This document shows, piece after piece, positions 1 through 9,247 of a stretch of DNA of 64,000 nucleotides. The stretch is from assembly GCA_006226425.1 (NCBI GenBank), contig SBGX01000018.1, positions 62,001-126,000 on the forward strand, written 5' to 3'. Position 1 is the stretch's first letter, and each line of letters begins with the position of its first letter. The stretch comes from Bacteroidota bacterium (GTDB taxonomy: Bacteria > Bacteroidota > Bacteroidia > Flavobacteriales_D > Crocinitomicaceae). The notes beneath the pieces are model-generated. The model saw only the letters and a list, made by a program, of their open reading frames with translations. It searched no databases and was not told the origin of the DNA. A program made the position numbers and the translations under genes.

Positions 1-703
1 CGATGTAATCCATCAATGTAAATGGACCCATTCGGAAACCTCCCAATTCTGTCATGGCCCAATCAATCGTCGCAAAATCAGCCACTCCTTCTTCATAGAT
101 ACGCAGCGCCTCTCCATAAAACGGACGAGCTACCCGATTGACAATGAATCCTGGCGTATCCTTACAAACAACAGTAGTTTTTCCCCAGGAATCAATTAAA
201 TTTTTAGCGGTATACAAAACGTCCGGGGAAGTTTGCACCGCCGGAATAATCTCCACCAGTGGCATTAATGGTGCCGGATTAAAAAAGTGGATTCCAATCA
301 CCCGTTCTGGTTTTGAGAGCACAGAACCAATGGATGCAATCGACAGTGAAGAAGTATTCGATGCCAAAATGCAATCTTCATCTACCAATGCCTCAATTTG
401 CTTAAACACACTATGCTTCGCATCCAGGTTTTCGATGATTGCTTCAATGACCATACCTGAACCAGACAAACTTTCCAAACTATTTCCGTAGCTAATTCTA
501 TTTTGAATATCGACCGCTTCCTGCTCTGTCAGTTTCCCTTTCTCAACCAGCCGGCTCATTATTTTTTGAAGGTTCTTCTGTGCCTTTTCCAGCGCCGCCT
601 CATTCATATCCACCAAAGCCACCGCATGGCCAGCCTGTGCCGCTACCTGCGCGATTCCCGCTCCCATGGTACCAGCGCCAAGCACTCCAATTTGTTTTTT
701 CAT
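1..703 (-). CDS. 3-hydroxyacyl-CoA dehydrogenase (partial, 3' end outside window)
   Basis: Oxidises L-3-hydroxyacyl-CoA to 3-ketoacyl-CoA with NAD+, the second oxidation of beta-oxidation-like pathways. About 234 codons are visible. The protein begins [16 protein letters not shown], a Rossmann dinucleotide motif (GxGxxG at residues 9-14), and later has [17 protein letters not shown], which carries the family's catalytic His, and [11 protein letters not shown] at the domain boundary. Its ATG overlaps the TGA of the upstream histidine kinase by four bases (ATGA), so translation is probably coupled. Given the PaaG-like gene two genes upstream it may be PaaH of phenylacetate breakdown, or a general 3-hydroxybutyryl-CoA dehydrogenase; the visible part does not decide. 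Family assignment is firm, substrate is inference. Confidence 0.92.
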   Translation of the reverse strand, partial: MKKQIGVLGAGTMGAGIAQVAAQAGHAVALVDMNEAALEKAQKNLQKIMSRLVEKGKLTEQEAVDIQNRISYGNSLESLSGSGMVIEAIIENLDAKHSVFKQIEALVDEDCILASNTSSLSIASIGSVLSKPERVIGIHFFNPAPLMPLVEIIPAVQTSPDVLYTAKNLIDSWGKTTVVCKDTPGFIVNRVARPFYGEALRIYEEGVADFATIDWAMTELGGFRMGPFTLMDYI

Positions 704-2529
704 CTGTTCTTTAATTCTTTAAAGTGAATGGAAATGGCTGTTCCATTCTCACTTGTCCGATATGAAATCGATCCTTCCAACTGATCCACCAAGGCACGGA
801 CAATTTCCATTCCCAGTGTATTTGATTCCAGCAGGTTGAAATTCTCGTCCATTCCGATTCCATTATCTTTCACATACAGTAAATAGCCCTCCTCTTCCTG
901 ACGAATCTCAATCTTCAACCTCCCTTTCAACTGATCATCAAAGGCATATTTAAAGGCATTTGTTGTCAGCTCACAAATGATCAGTCCGAGCGGAACCACC
1001 GTATCAATATTGAGCACAATATCATTCGTCTCCAGGACTAATTTAATCTGACGATGTCGATCATTGTATGAAACTCCCAATTGTTCTATCAGGTCGTCCA
1101 GATAATCCTTCATCCTGATCGTCGCAAAAGCCTCATTATGATACAGTCGCTGATGGATCAATGCAATTGCCTGAATGCGTTCCTTTCCTTCCAGAATTGC
1201 TTGTCTGGCCTTCTCGTCATCAATGTTCTTTGACTGCAAACTCAACATGCTAGAGATTATTTGCAAGTTGTTTTTCACCCTGTGGTGAATTTCCTTCAAC
1301 AACAATTCCTTTTCTTTCAGTGCCGCATCGATCTGTTTATTCTTATGCAGAATTTCATCCTTTTGGGACATCAGCACAAAACTATAACGGCTTTTCTCCT
1401 TCAGTACGACCCAAAGAATGATCAACAAGATCAGCAAAAAGATCCCAATCGATCCGAAAATCCATTTGAAATTTTTCTGGGTATTCCGCTCATCTTCCAG
1501 TTTACGTTCGTTTTGAAGTCGCATGAATACCGCATCGATTTCTTTGTTGGTCGATGAATTCATCCGCTTGATAATCCGGGAATCCAACTGGGCCACCTTG
1601 TCCAGGTAATGATAAGCCGAATCCATCTGACCCTTTTGCTTATAATAATGTTCCAGCGTCCAGTAATAATGAAGCAAATCGCGCTCATCCGCGTGCTCTT
1701 TCCGCTTGGCAAATTCTCCTGCATAGTACCAGGCACTATCGAGTCCTCCAGGAATAAACAGTTGGGCTTCCGCGATGCTGATCAAAGCATTTCCATAACA
1801 GGTCTCATGATTCCGAAGCTGTGCTTCATTTCTGGCCTGATGAAAATAATTCAGGGCCCGATCGTAATCTTCCATTCGAAAGGAAGCGATTCCCCGGCTG
1901 ATGTTTACGTCAAAGGCATGAGCCACATATCCGAGCTCCAAAAACAATTCGTGTGCCTCTGCAAAATGATCTTGTGCCTTACTATAATCTTCCTGCTGTA
2001 CGTAATGTCTGCCCAGTGATCGATGCAGCCTTGCTTCCAAAAAGTCGTATTTATTTGCCCTTGCTTTCGACATGACTGCCTCCAGCATCTTTTTCTCCTG
2101 CTCATGATTCCCCCTCGATCCTTCATTCAGGGCCATGTAATAGTCGATCAGCGCATTGAAATAGTCTCCTGTTTCTTCATCCTTCCAGGAAATGGCCTGA
2201 TAAACTGAAAGCTTCATGTGAACGAAGTCCGCATGGGCATAGTACATTTCAGCTTCAAGCATCAAAACGTCGATCGTAAACTCGTTATTCTCGTTTTGTT
2301 CCGCCAGTTTTTCCAGCTCCCGAATCTCTTTTTCGGCTGTTTGGATATCTGTTATGATCAACTCATACAAGCTGGCAATCCTTTTTTCAATTTTTGCCGT
2401 TACCGGCGCTCGTTCAGCACCTCTGAATTGATATTTCTGAGCAAATAATGGAGTAGCAATTATCAGGCACAGCAAGCACTGAAAAAATACTTTTCTACAT
2501 TGAGCTGTCCTGTTCTTTAGATTGATCAT
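700..2529 (-). CDS. TPR sensor histidine kinase, HisKA_2 type
   Basis: A 609-residue inner-membrane sensor kinase. A signal peptide or N-terminal helix (residues 10-30, ending TPLFAQ) is followed by a long helical region of TPR-like repeats (about 40-340), one transmembrane helix (about 353-376, [14 protein letters not shown]), a short coiled linker, and a HisKA_2 phosphoacceptor box ([20 protein letters not shown]). The C-terminal HATPase has an N box ([11 protein letters not shown]) and a G1 box (DNGIGM). No response regulator is adjacent. The gene starts inside the stop of the PaaG-like gene (ATGA) and ends inside the start of the dehydrogenase gene (ATGA), so it sits in the middle of a metabolic operon. 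Signal and target are unknown. Confidence 0.88.
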   Translation of the reverse strand: MINLKNRTAQCRKVFFQCLLCLIIATPLFAQKYQFRGAERAPVTAKIEKRIASLYELIITDIQTAEKEIRELEKLAEQNENNEFTIDVLMLEAEMYYAHADFVHMKLSVYQAISWKDEETGDYFNALIDYYMALNEGSRGNHEQEKKMLEAVMSKARANKYDFLEARLHRSLGRHYVQQEDYSKAQDHFAEAHELFLELGYVAHAFDVNISRGIASFRMEDYDRALNYFHQARNEAQLRNHETCYGNALISIAEAQLFIPGGLDSAWYYAGEFAKRKEHADERDLLHYYWTLEHYYKQKGQMDSAYHYLDKVAQLDSRIIKRMNSSTNKEIDAVFMRLQNERKLEDERNTQKNFKWIFGSIGIFLLILLIILWVVLKEKSRYSFVLMSQKDEILHKNKQIDAALKEKELLLKEIHHRVKNNLQIISSMLSLQSKNIDDEKARQAILEGKERIQAIALIHQRLYHNEAFATIRMKDYLDDLIEQLGVSYNDRHRQIKLVLETNDIVLNIDTVVPLGLIICELTTNAFKYAFDDQLKGRLKIEIRQEEEGYLLYVKDNGIGMDENFNLLESNTLGMEIVRALVDQLEGSISYRTSENGTAISIHFKELKNR

Positions 2530-3299
2530 TTTCCAGAAAATACTGGTTTTCTTTTTTCCAAAAAAGCCTGAACTCCTTCATTAAAGTCATGCGTCTGCCC
2601 TGCCTGCACCTGTAGTTCTTCTTCCAGGGCCAACTGACTTTTCAAATCGTTTGAAAAACTTTTCTGAACCGCCTTTTTAGTCAATCCGAGTCCTTTGGTT
2701 GGCATACTTGCCAGCTTGGAGGTAAAAGATGCAACGAAAGCATCGAATTCCTCATCTTCCACCGACTTATAAATCATATTCATCCCTTCCGCTTCCTCCG
2801 CGGAGACCTTATCACCTGTCATCATTAAGGCAAGTGCTTTTTGAGCACCGATGATCCGTGGCAAGAAAAATGTTCCTCCTGAATCAGGGATCAAACCAAT
2901 CTTTGAAAATGCCTGAATGAAAGATGCCGACTTTCGGGCTATGGTAATATCACAGGCGAGAGCAATATTTGCTCCGGCTCCGGCCGCAACACCATTTACA
3001 GCAGCTACAACTGGCTTTTCTATTTCCCGAATCAATTCAATGATGGGATTGTAATGCTCCCGCACGATTGTTCGAAGTTCCGGCCCTTGCTCATCCATCG
3101 CTTCGGCCAAATCCTGTCCGGCACAAAAAGCCTTACCTTCTCCAGTAATTACAATGGCTCTCACCTCATCATCACTCGCAGCCTTCTTTAATTCTTCCTG
3201 CAAAGCCAATGCCATGGGACGATTAAAGGAATTGAAAACTTCGGGTCTGTTCAAATACAAGGTTCTTACCCCCTCTTGTTGTACTACTCTGATTTCCAT
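2526..3299 (-). CDS. paaG: Enoyl-CoA hydratase/isomerase, PaaG-like
   Basis: A 257-residue crotonase-fold protein. The segments [12 protein letters not shown] (oxyanion-hole loop), [17 protein letters not shown], and [19 protein letters not shown] are seen, with the C-terminal pattern [17 protein letters not shown]. The [14 protein letters not shown] stretch is typical of 2-(1,2-epoxy-1,2-dihydrophenyl)acetyl-CoA isomerase (PaaG) of phenylacetate degradation; another short-chain enoyl-CoA hydratase remains possible. I chose the ATG at 3299 ([10 protein letters not shown]) because the in-frame extension to 3401 has no similarity to the family. First gene of a coupled trio with the histidine kinase and the dehydrogenase. 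No other paa genes are in the window. Confidence 0.88.
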   Translation of the reverse strand: MEIRVVQQEGVRTLYLNRPEVFNSFNRPMALALQEELKKAASDDEVRAIVITGEGKAFCAGQDLAEAMDEQGPELRTIVREHYNPIIELIREIEKPVVAAVNGVAAGAGANIALACDITIARKSASFIQAFSKIGLIPDSGGTFFLPRIIGAQKALALMMTGDKVSAEEAEGMNMIYKSVEDEEFDAFVASFTSKLASMPTKGLGLTKKAVQKSFSNDLKSQLALEEELQVQAGQTHDFNEGVQAFLEKRKPVFSGK

Positions 3300-3468
3300 T
3301 TCAAGTTTTTGCGAATTAACTAAAAAAATACGAGAAAAAGGGCTGTTTTCCCAACAAAATTTGGCTTCGATGCTCTCGAAGAATTTATCCGGAATTTTCA
3401 ATTTTTAATGATTGAAATCTCTATCTTCGAGCCACTATTACATGAAATAAACCAGCCTCGATTTAATC

Positions 3469-5109
3469 ATGAAATCATTTTTCAGATCTTTCTTCAAGGG
3501 AAAGACAAACAGACTAAAGGATTCGCATCTTCCCACCCTTCTGGTGGTTTCTCCTGTTAGCGGCATGGATCAGCATTTCGAAAAACTCACTCCTTTTCTC
3601 CCTGGCGTAAACATGGTGATCCTGAACGAATTTGACCTGGGAGAACAGTTGTTAGATAAACTTGCTAAGCAAGAGAAGCAAGAACTCTTTGTCCTTGCAT
3701 ACGGATCCAGTGCCCCAATAGCCCTTGATCTGACCCGAAGCATTGAGCTAAGGAGGCAAGAAACCGCACTGATCCTGCTGGACGGAAGCTTTGAAAAGGA
3801 TTTACAGGACGAATTTCCCGCCATTGAGTCCGATGTCTATTTCTTCCAGAGCATCGGAGGAAGCGAGCGAATCGCCTTACCCCAAGCTATACTGACAAAG
3901 GGAAAAATCACTTCCTTCCCCCTTCATGGGCATCACCATGAGTTGCTAAAAGATTACCTGCTGGACGATCTCGGTTTTTTCATTTCTAACATCGTCAGGA
4001 AACGCTCCAATTTGCTCATCTATACACTAAGTACGCAAGCTGCCGCACCGAATTGGTACATGGACCAGGAACATCGACCTTTTGGAGAAGGCAAAGCACC
4101 CGAAGAATGCAAAAAAGAGGTTCCTTTTGACTACAAAACATGTCCATATCCGGGAAGTCGAAAAAAGCATGAAAAGCCAATGAATGTTTCTGCTTTGAAA
4201 CAAATGAGGGAACATTGGTCCGAATCCATGAATTTGATCCGGAAAATCAGAGACCTTTACCTCCCGAACCATCCTGTTCAGACGCCTGAATTGATTGATG
4301 TCTGGAAGATGACACTGTATGCCAGTTACCTCCCCGCCTATCTAATCTACCGGGAAAAATCGCCTCTATTGAACCATTGCATTCCTCCGGTAGTTTCAGC
4401 CGTTTACAAGATGTTTATTGGCTTAAAAGCTCCGATTGAACACATGACCCGGGACCTCTTTCTAGGAGCGTTAGAATCACCTCAAATTTCGAGCAAGATC
4501 ATTCACGACTACGCGGAAAAAAGAGGTTCTTTCATTGGGCCTGAAGAAGTGTGTGGAGGCCCGGAAAATTTGGTAATCGAATTTCTTGATGCTTTCATGC
4601 TTCAGGAAACAGCGTATCAATCCAATCCGCTTATTTCAAGATTATTGCCTGATGAAGGAGAATATATGCGTTTCGTGAAAAGCATCATCAATTTGCAAAT
4701 TCTCAACTTTATTCATTTGCAGCAAGTCCAGTACGTCGTCAAACATTACATCCGGTTTTCGGAGAATGAAACACTGATCAGAGAATTGGAAGAAAATTAT
4801 GCTATTGGCGAAGATTCTGTTGCTCCGGAAAAACACCTTCAATTGATTGGACATTTATTTGGCTGGCTCGAAAATTCCGAGAAATTCGAACTATTTCCCC
4901 TCAAAGAATTTTCATTGAACTCTATCGAGGATGTTGAAAAATTAAACGAAGAGATTGAATCATCCTTCTATCGAAATGTTGAAAAACTGGAACAGGAGGT
5001 TCGAAATTTGTGCGGTTTCGAATGCTCATCTATCAGCGTGAATGAAAGTATTTACCCGCAATATCGTGGCAAAGTCCCTTTTTCGTACTTTTACAAGAAG
5101 TACAAATAG
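3469..5109 (+). CDS. Unrecognised protein with thioesterase-like N-terminus
   Basis: A 546-residue protein I do not recognise as a whole. Residues about 23-140 look like an alpha/beta-hydrolase thioesterase of the polyketide/peptide synthetase type: LLVVSPVSGMDQHF, then FVLAYGSSAPIALDLTRS in the place of the nucleophile elbow, followed by ALILLDGS. A Cys/Pro-rich linker (about 185-235) contains KTCPYPGSRKK. The C-terminal 300 residues are helical, with the conserved-looking patches ASYLPAYLIYREKSPLL and EEVCGGPENLVIEFLDAF. There is no signal peptide or membrane segment, so it is cytosolic. It is followed after six bases by a secreted hydrolase gene on the same strand. A weak promoter (TATCTTCG, 3422-3429) lies upstream. 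The function is unknown. Confidence 0.7.
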   Translation: MKSFFRSFFKGKTNRLKDSHLPTLLVVSPVSGMDQHFEKLTPFLPGVNMVILNEFDLGEQLLDKLAKQEKQELFVLAYGSSAPIALDLTRSIELRRQETALILLDGSFEKDLQDEFPAIESDVYFFQSIGGSERIALPQAILTKGKITSFPLHGHHHELLKDYLLDDLGFFISNIVRKRSNLLIYTLSTQAAAPNWYMDQEHRPFGEGKAPEECKKEVPFDYKTCPYPGSRKKHEKPMNVSALKQMREHWSESMNLIRKIRDLYLPNHPVQTPELIDVWKMTLYASYLPAYLIYREKSPLLNHCIPPVVSAVYKMFIGLKAPIEHMTRDLFLGALESPQISSKIIHDYAEKRGSFIGPEEVCGGPENLVIEFLDAFMLQETAYQSNPLISRLLPDEGEYMRFVKSIINLQILNFIHLQQVQYVVKHYIRFSENETLIRELEENYAIGEDSVAPEKHLQLIGHLFGWLENSEKFELFPLKEFSLNSIEDVEKLNEEIESSFYRNVEKLEQEVRNLCGFECSSISVNESIYPQYRGKVPFSYFYKKYK

Positions 5110-5115
5110 GCTCGT

Positions 5116-5820
5116 ATGAAACGAACAGGTATTCTGCTGGTTATCCCGGTGCTTTTCTCTCTTCTCTTCACTAACTGCATGGCCCAATTGAGTGCCGTCA
5201 GAGATAGTGCAGAATATCCTTTTTGGTTGTATTTGCCCGAAGATTCGATTCTTGAAGCACACGCCCCCGTATTAATTTTCTTACATGGTAGAAGTTTGTC
5301 CGGCACCGACCTGAAGTCCGTAAAGCGTTACGGTGTCATCACAGAAATTGAAAAGGGACGTAATATTGGTGCATTAGTCGTTGCTCCACAAGTACCAAAG
5401 GGTCAGGCCTGGAGTCCGGATAAAATCATATCAGTACTCGATTACGTACAACAGAAATATCAAACGGATAGCAATCGCGTGTACGTCTGTGGAATGAGTT
5501 TGGGTGGTTACGGTACATTGAACCTCGTTGGAAAATACCCAGATCGGGTAGCCGCTGCCATCGCCATGTGTGGTGGTGGTGATGTGAACAATGCCTGTAA
5601 CATGGCCAAGGTTCCTCTTTGGATTCGGCACGGCGCCAAAGACAAAGCCGTTCCTATCAGCGAATCGGAAAAAGTGGTCCAGGCGATCCGGGAATGTGAC
5701 GGAGGAAAACTATTGTCATATACCCGTTTAGAAGATGCCAACCACGGAGATCTCGCCAAATTTTTTAGAATGGACACCATGTACGAGTGGCTTTTCAAGC
5801 ATCACAAGGAACAACCCTGA
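5116..5820 (+). CDS. Secreted alpha/beta hydrolase (esterase/peptidase-like)
   Basis: A 234-residue exported hydrolase of the phospholipase/carboxylesterase or prolyl-oligopeptidase-like type. An N-terminal signal peptide (LLVIPVLFSLLFTNCMAQ) could end in a weak lipobox at Cys22 or be cut after CMA. The oxyanion region is VLIFLHGRSLSG, the nucleophile elbow is VCGMSLGGYGTLN (Ser in GMSLGG), the acid is probably the Asp of RHGAKDKAVP, and the His is in EDANHGDL, so the full triad is present. Six bases separate it from the preceding unknown gene, so they are probably co-transcribed. Its 3' end abuts the convergent GAPDH-like gene at 5821. The substrate is unknown. Confidence 0.85.
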   Translation: MKRTGILLVIPVLFSLLFTNCMAQLSAVRDSAEYPFWLYLPEDSILEAHAPVLIFLHGRSLSGTDLKSVKRYGVITEIEKGRNIGALVVAPQVPKGQAWSPDKIISVLDYVQQKYQTDSNRVYVCGMSLGGYGTLNLVGKYPDRVAAAIAMCGGGDVNNACNMAKVPLWIRHGAKDKAVPISESEKVVQAIRECDGGKLLSYTRLEDANHGDLAKFFRMDTMYEWLFKHHKEQP

Positions 5821-6834
5821 TCACCAGGTTTTTTGAAGATACTTTTGTTTCAGATCGTGCATGATCTGCTTGGCTCCCTGGTTCGTTGTCTGTAACAAAA
5901 ATGCATGGATCGTCGAGAGAATCGTATTGCCTTCTTGTGGTATAAATGCCCATCCTTTCAAACTTTTATGTTCCAAATCAATTAACAAATTATTTTCATT
6001 GATGATGGCGTGCGCATAGATTCTTCCCTGAAAACCGTACCTCCTTCCTAACTCAAAAATGACATTTGAATCAAATTTGTCGGTCCCTGCCAAAAAATCC
6101 TGAGATCGAATCAATTCTCCCAAATGTTCCGTAGGCCATTCGTTCAAATCCAGCGAAAACCGAACCGCGTGCATCAACTGACTTGGGGTTGTTACATCTG
6201 AAGACTGTAAATCTGGAGTTAGTCCCTGAACTGCATACAGATCTTTCACGTCGATGGCATGATGTGTTCCGATATGTTGATCCAGGTGCCTGGACACCAC
6301 ATTGGCCGAAACCAGGCGTTGATGGTTCCCCAGGTCTTCCGAACGTCGAACGATCACAAAATCGGCTTTATGGAGTCTTTTCAGGCTTTCTCCGGCAAAA
6401 CACTTGAGGATCGCTGCCAATGAATGGGTGTTACACGAAACAATCTGGACAAATCGAACTCCTTCAATCGCTGCTTCATTGACGCCGCTCATAAATGGAA
6501 TCCCAAAGCCCTTCTCACTTCCCTGTGCTGAAAACCCCTTCACACCAGGCCAAGACGTGTACCACTCTTTGTTTTTCAGCCCCATGCCGTTTGCGCCACA
6601 GTCAAAAATATAGTCCAGTGGTGGATAGTTTGCATGGTTTTCTCCCAATTCGCCCTTTTTCAAAACAATCGCCCCCCGATCTCCAAAAGATGTTAACTCA
6701 GGCAAATTCCAGGGGGCCGGTTCACTATTTTTTAAGGCGTAAATATTCTGAATTCCCAAACGTTCTTTCTCTTCCAGTAAAAAGTTCAGGATAGTCGTCC
6801 CTATATTTCCGATTCCATTTACAAGTACATTCAT
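5821..6834 (-). CDS. Type II (archaeal-type) GAPDH homologue
   Basis: A 337-residue oxidoreductase related to archaeal type II glyceraldehyde-3-phosphate dehydrogenases rather than to bacterial GapA. Seen: N-terminal Rossmann motif VNGIGNIGTTI (residues 5-15), DCGANGMGLKNKEWY, the catalytic motif QIVSCNTHSLAAIL with Cys134, VIVRRSEDLGNH, and GTHHAIDVKDL with His191/192, matching the archaeal SHH site in order and spacing. It may not be a glycolytic enzyme, because key substrate residues cannot be verified by eye. The gene lies six bases downstream of the sugar transferase gene, same strand, so a role in sugar-phosphate or glycan precursor metabolism is possible. Start ATG at 6834 gives the Rossmann fold directly. 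Confidence 0.75.
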   Translation of the reverse strand: MNVLVNGIGNIGTTILNFLLEEKERLGIQNIYALKNSEPAPWNLPELTSFGDRGAIVLKKGELGENHANYPPLDYIFDCGANGMGLKNKEWYTSWPGVKGFSAQGSEKGFGIPFMSGVNEAAIEGVRFVQIVSCNTHSLAAILKCFAGESLKRLHKADFVIVRRSEDLGNHQRLVSANVVSRHLDQHIGTHHAIDVKDLYAVQGLTPDLQSSDVTTPSQLMHAVRFSLDLNEWPTEHLGELIRSQDFLAGTDKFDSNVIFELGRRYGFQGRIYAHAIINENNLLIDLEHKSLKGWAFIPQEGNTILSTIHAFLLQTTNQGAKQIMHDLKQKYLQKTW

Positions 6835-6840
6835 TCGGCT

Positions 6841-7356
6841 TTATTTTCCAATTAGTGGTACAACCAGGGAGCGAAAAAGAAGTTTTCCATCCAATTTCCA
6901 GTCTTTATTTTCCACATAGATCCTGTCATTCTGAAGCGATAAATTCGCATCGCATTTTCGTTGGAGTTGAGCCAGACCTGTAATTCCAGGTCGAACCGTC
7001 CAACGAAAAGCCTGTTCGGGACCATCCCAATTCAAACGCCTTACATCTTCCTCTGTTAGTGGACGGGGCCCAACAAAAGCCATTTGTCCGGCAACGATAT
7101 TGATCAACTGTGGCCATTCATCCCACCCAGTCTTCCTGAGAAACTTCCCCAAAAAGGTCACTTTCCCCTGATGCATGGTTCGAAATTTATAAATCTGAAA
7201 CGCTTTCTTTTCCTTCCCCAGACGAGGCTGTACAAAAAAAGGTTTTACTCCAGTCAATAACAAAAACAGACAAGTCAAAACAATGAAAGGAAGGGATAAT
7301 AAAAGTAATATGGCGGCTATCATTCGTGTCATCAGGCGGCTCAACGAATTTAGCAC
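6841..7356 (-). CDS. Monotopic phosphoglycosyl transferase (bacterial sugar transferase)
   Basis: A 171-residue minimal WcaJ/PglC-type enzyme that transfers a sugar phosphate from a nucleotide sugar to undecaprenyl phosphate at the inner membrane, starting glycan synthesis. One N-terminal re-entrant hydrophobic helix (about 12-36) is followed by QPRLGKEKKAFQIYKFRTM, LRKTGWDEWPQLINI (with the D-E catalytic pair shifted to DEWPQ), FVGPRPL and RPGITGLAQL, the signature blocks of the family. The start is a GTG at 7356; an ATG at 7332 is an alternative that would shorten the pre-helix segment. It is unusual in being paired with the GAPDH-like gene and not in a recognisable polysaccharide cluster. 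Confidence 0.85.
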   Translation of the reverse strand: MLNSLSRLMTRMIAAILLLLSLPFIVLTCLFLLLTGVKPFFVQPRLGKEKKAFQIYKFRTMHQGKVTFLGKFLRKTGWDEWPQLINIVAGQMAFVGPRPLTEEDVRRLNWDGPEQAFRWTVRPGITGLAQLQRKCDANLSLQNDRIYVENKDWKLDGKLLFRSLVVPLIGK

Positions 7357-7391
7357 TTTTAAGGTGAAAACACTACTTTTTTGTCCGCAAT

Positions 7392-8156
7392 CTAGTACGT
7401 GCTTATTTTGCTTTTGGACAAGATCATCTGCTTCAATTCAATCAATTCCCGAATGGCCCTTCCTTTAATCAACCAGGCCGTTCCAAAGGCCAATACTGAG
7501 ATCGTTTCGAGCCAATACACGTCATGCGCCTTGGTGATCCGAAAGTTGATGTCAAAAAGCAGCAACAAAGATTGTAGTCCAAGGAAAATGATGGAAGCCC
7601 AGATCAAAATTCCGGTAAATCGATAGAAAAAATTCTCCCAACGCTTGATTCCTTCGATTTTCTTTGAGTCGGATCGCGTAAATCGAAAAAAGGCCATCCA
7701 GCCCATCCCGAAAAGGAAAACAGCGGCAAAACTGAGATGCACTGTTCCCCATAGAGCTTCATTGTGACCAAAGAGTGGCCAGAGAATTTCGTCTTCTCCA
7801 ATCCGTTTAAAAAAACGCCCGAGATCTTCCCGGTGGTGCCCCGCATTTGTAGGGATCAACACCACCATCAAGGCCGCTGCCCCGGCAATATTCGTAATCA
7901 TATTGTCCGTCAGCCAATCCTGATCCTCTGGCCGGGATTCGTAGCCCTTATAAGTCATTAAAAAAAGTCCTAGTGCTGCCATGATCACCAGGAAAAAAAC
8001 AGCTGATTTCGTGTAATAATAGTGGCTGATTGAAGTGAGATGATCTTCGTGAAAGGGCAATATAATAAAGGGCAAAGACAAGCCCATGATTCCGATCACT
8101 TTTCGCATCGTGTAGTGCGACTGTCTCAGATCTCCCGTTTGCTTTTTGTTCTCCAT
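7392..8156 (-). CDS. Polytopic membrane protein (DUF998-like)
   Basis: A 254-residue integral membrane protein with about six hydrophobic helices. An initial helix (GIMGLSLPFIIL) is followed by SISHYYYTKSAVFFLVIMAA, a YKGYE motif, then DNMITNIAGAAALMVVLIP and three later helices. The SHYYYT, KGYE and N-AG pattern resembles DUF998/related uncharacterised membrane families, but I cannot name a function. The ATG at 8156 was chosen because the longer open frame runs back through the coding region of the PstS-like gene. It follows the PstS-like gene by 100 bases on the same strand and may be co-transcribed with it. Confidence 0.75.
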   Translation of the reverse strand: MENKKQTGDLRQSHYTMRKVIGIMGLSLPFIILPFHEDHLTSISHYYYTKSAVFFLVIMAALGLFLMTYKGYESRPEDQDWLTDNMITNIAGAAALMVVLIPTNAGHHREDLGRFFKRIGEDEILWPLFGHNEALWGTVHLSFAAVFLFGMGWMAFFRFTRSDSKKIEGIKRWENFFYRFTGILIWASIIFLGLQSLLLLFDINFRITKAHDVYWLETISVLAFGTAWLIKGRAIRELIELKQMILSKSKISTY

Positions 8157-8256
8157 ATTAAATGAATTTCCGTCGGGAAATGAACTTATTTCGCCCCACA
8201 AAATCAAGTCCCTTTTTGGTGATTTCGTAGTCTCCAAATGGGGAGGTTTATCTGAA

Positions 8257-9168
8257 TCAAAATCCCTTTCGTCTATTCTCTTCCAGAAATTCGGCAGACA
8301 GGGGATAGAAACCAAAAGCTCCAACCATTTCCTGTCCCGCATCTGACAATTCAAACTTGATGAACTCACGAAGTGCTTCGTTTTCCTCATCTGTGAAATA
8401 CTGATACAACGGACGGACCAGGGGATAAGCTCCACGAATAACCGCATTTCCTTCATACGGAGAATAAGACATTCGATCTCCTTCTGTGTAAAGGTTCATC
8501 GCCCAAATTTCTTCATTGGGTTTTCCTCTTTCGTCCAGCAAAAAAGCAACTCCCACGTATCCAATCGCAAAGGTATCTTCAGTCACCATCCTGACAATTT
8601 CATCGTTGCTTGGTAGCTCTATCATCTGTTCCGAAAAACCATTATTTCTTAAAAAACGATCTTCCAAAAACTGGTGTGTTCCCGAAGCCTGGTCCCTGCC
8701 GTAAAAGCGAATGGGGCGATCAGCTCCTCCCAACTCTTTCCAATTTCTCAATCCACCACTCAAAATGGCTTGTAACTGAAGGGTAGAAATACTATCCACT
8801 GAATTCATTGGATGGCAAACAATGGCAACGGCATCTATGGCAAAGGCAACGGATTTCACGGAAATCCCTTTTGCTTCCAACTGCTCCAGCTCATCCGAAT
8901 GAATACTTCTGGAACTATTCGCTATTTCTGCCTCTCCATCAATCAATGAGGCGATCCCCACAGAACTTCCTCCACCCAACACCGAAAAATCATATCTATC
9001 ACCCTGGAGTCTCTGAAATTCCAAGGCCATCTTACTGACTAATTTCATTTCTGTGTCTGATCCGACAATTCGAACGCTCCCCGGTTTTCTTTGTACGTCC
9101 TGTTTATCCTTACAGGCAGCTGTACCTAACACGAACACCAGTAAAAGAGGGAAAATTTGCTTATTCAT
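8257..9168 (-). CDS. PstS-like phosphate-binding lipoprotein
   Basis: A 303-residue substrate-binding protein of the phosphate (PstS) family. The signal peptide ends in the lipobox VLGTAAC, so the protein is membrane-anchored. The mature part has SVRIVGSDTEMKLV at the N-terminus, LGGGSSVGIASLIDGEAEIANSSR, the phosphate-loop type stretch RFYGRDQASGTHQFLEDRF, and GNAVIRGAYPLVRPLYQY near the end, all typical of PstS/SphX proteins. No pstCAB permease genes are adjacent, so it may serve sensing or a distant transporter. The ATG at 9168 was preferred over an upstream in-frame codon at 9186 because a good promoter (9183-9213) overlaps the longer version. Confidence 0.88.
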   Translation of the reverse strand: MNKQIFPLLLVFVLGTAACKDKQDVQRKPGSVRIVGSDTEMKLVSKMALEFQRLQGDRYDFSVLGGGSSVGIASLIDGEAEIANSSRSIHSDELEQLEAKGISVKSVAFAIDAVAIVCHPMNSVDSISTLQLQAILSGGLRNWKELGGADRPIRFYGRDQASGTHQFLEDRFLRNNGFSEQMIELPSNDEIVRMVTEDTFAIGYVGVAFLLDERGKPNEEIWAMNLYTEGDRMSYSPYEGNAVIRGAYPLVRPLYQYFTDEENEALREFIKFELSDAGQEMVGAFGFYPLSAEFLEENRRKGF

Positions 9169-9182
9169 GATTTTTCTTTGCC

Positions 9183-9213
9183 GCAAAGATGCTCACTATC
9201 TGTCCGTCACAAA
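9183..9213 (-). promoter_or_regulatory. Promoter of the PstS-like gene
   Basis: On the minus strand TTTG (9213-9210) is followed after 19 bases by CATCTTTG (9190-9183), one mismatch from the Bacteroidetes consensus TTTG-N19-TAnnTTTG. Transcription would start near 9177, giving a leader of about nine bases, which fixes the ATG at 9168 as the start. Confidence 0.65.
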
Positions 9214-9247
9214 TTAACTCTACGTAAAGCTTTTTTTAAATATCAAA

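Noticed and set aside
3300-3401. In-frame N-terminal extension of the PaaG-like gene
   Set aside because: No similarity to the crotonase family; the ATG at 3299 gives the standard N-terminus.
8157-8456. Upstream extension of the DUF998-like membrane protein frame
   Set aside because: It runs through the coding region of the PstS-like gene on the same strand and has no membrane-protein character.
9183-9186. Alternative start of the PstS-like gene at 9186
   Set aside because: The codon overlaps the predicted -7 element; the ATG at 9168 follows it and begins the signal peptide.
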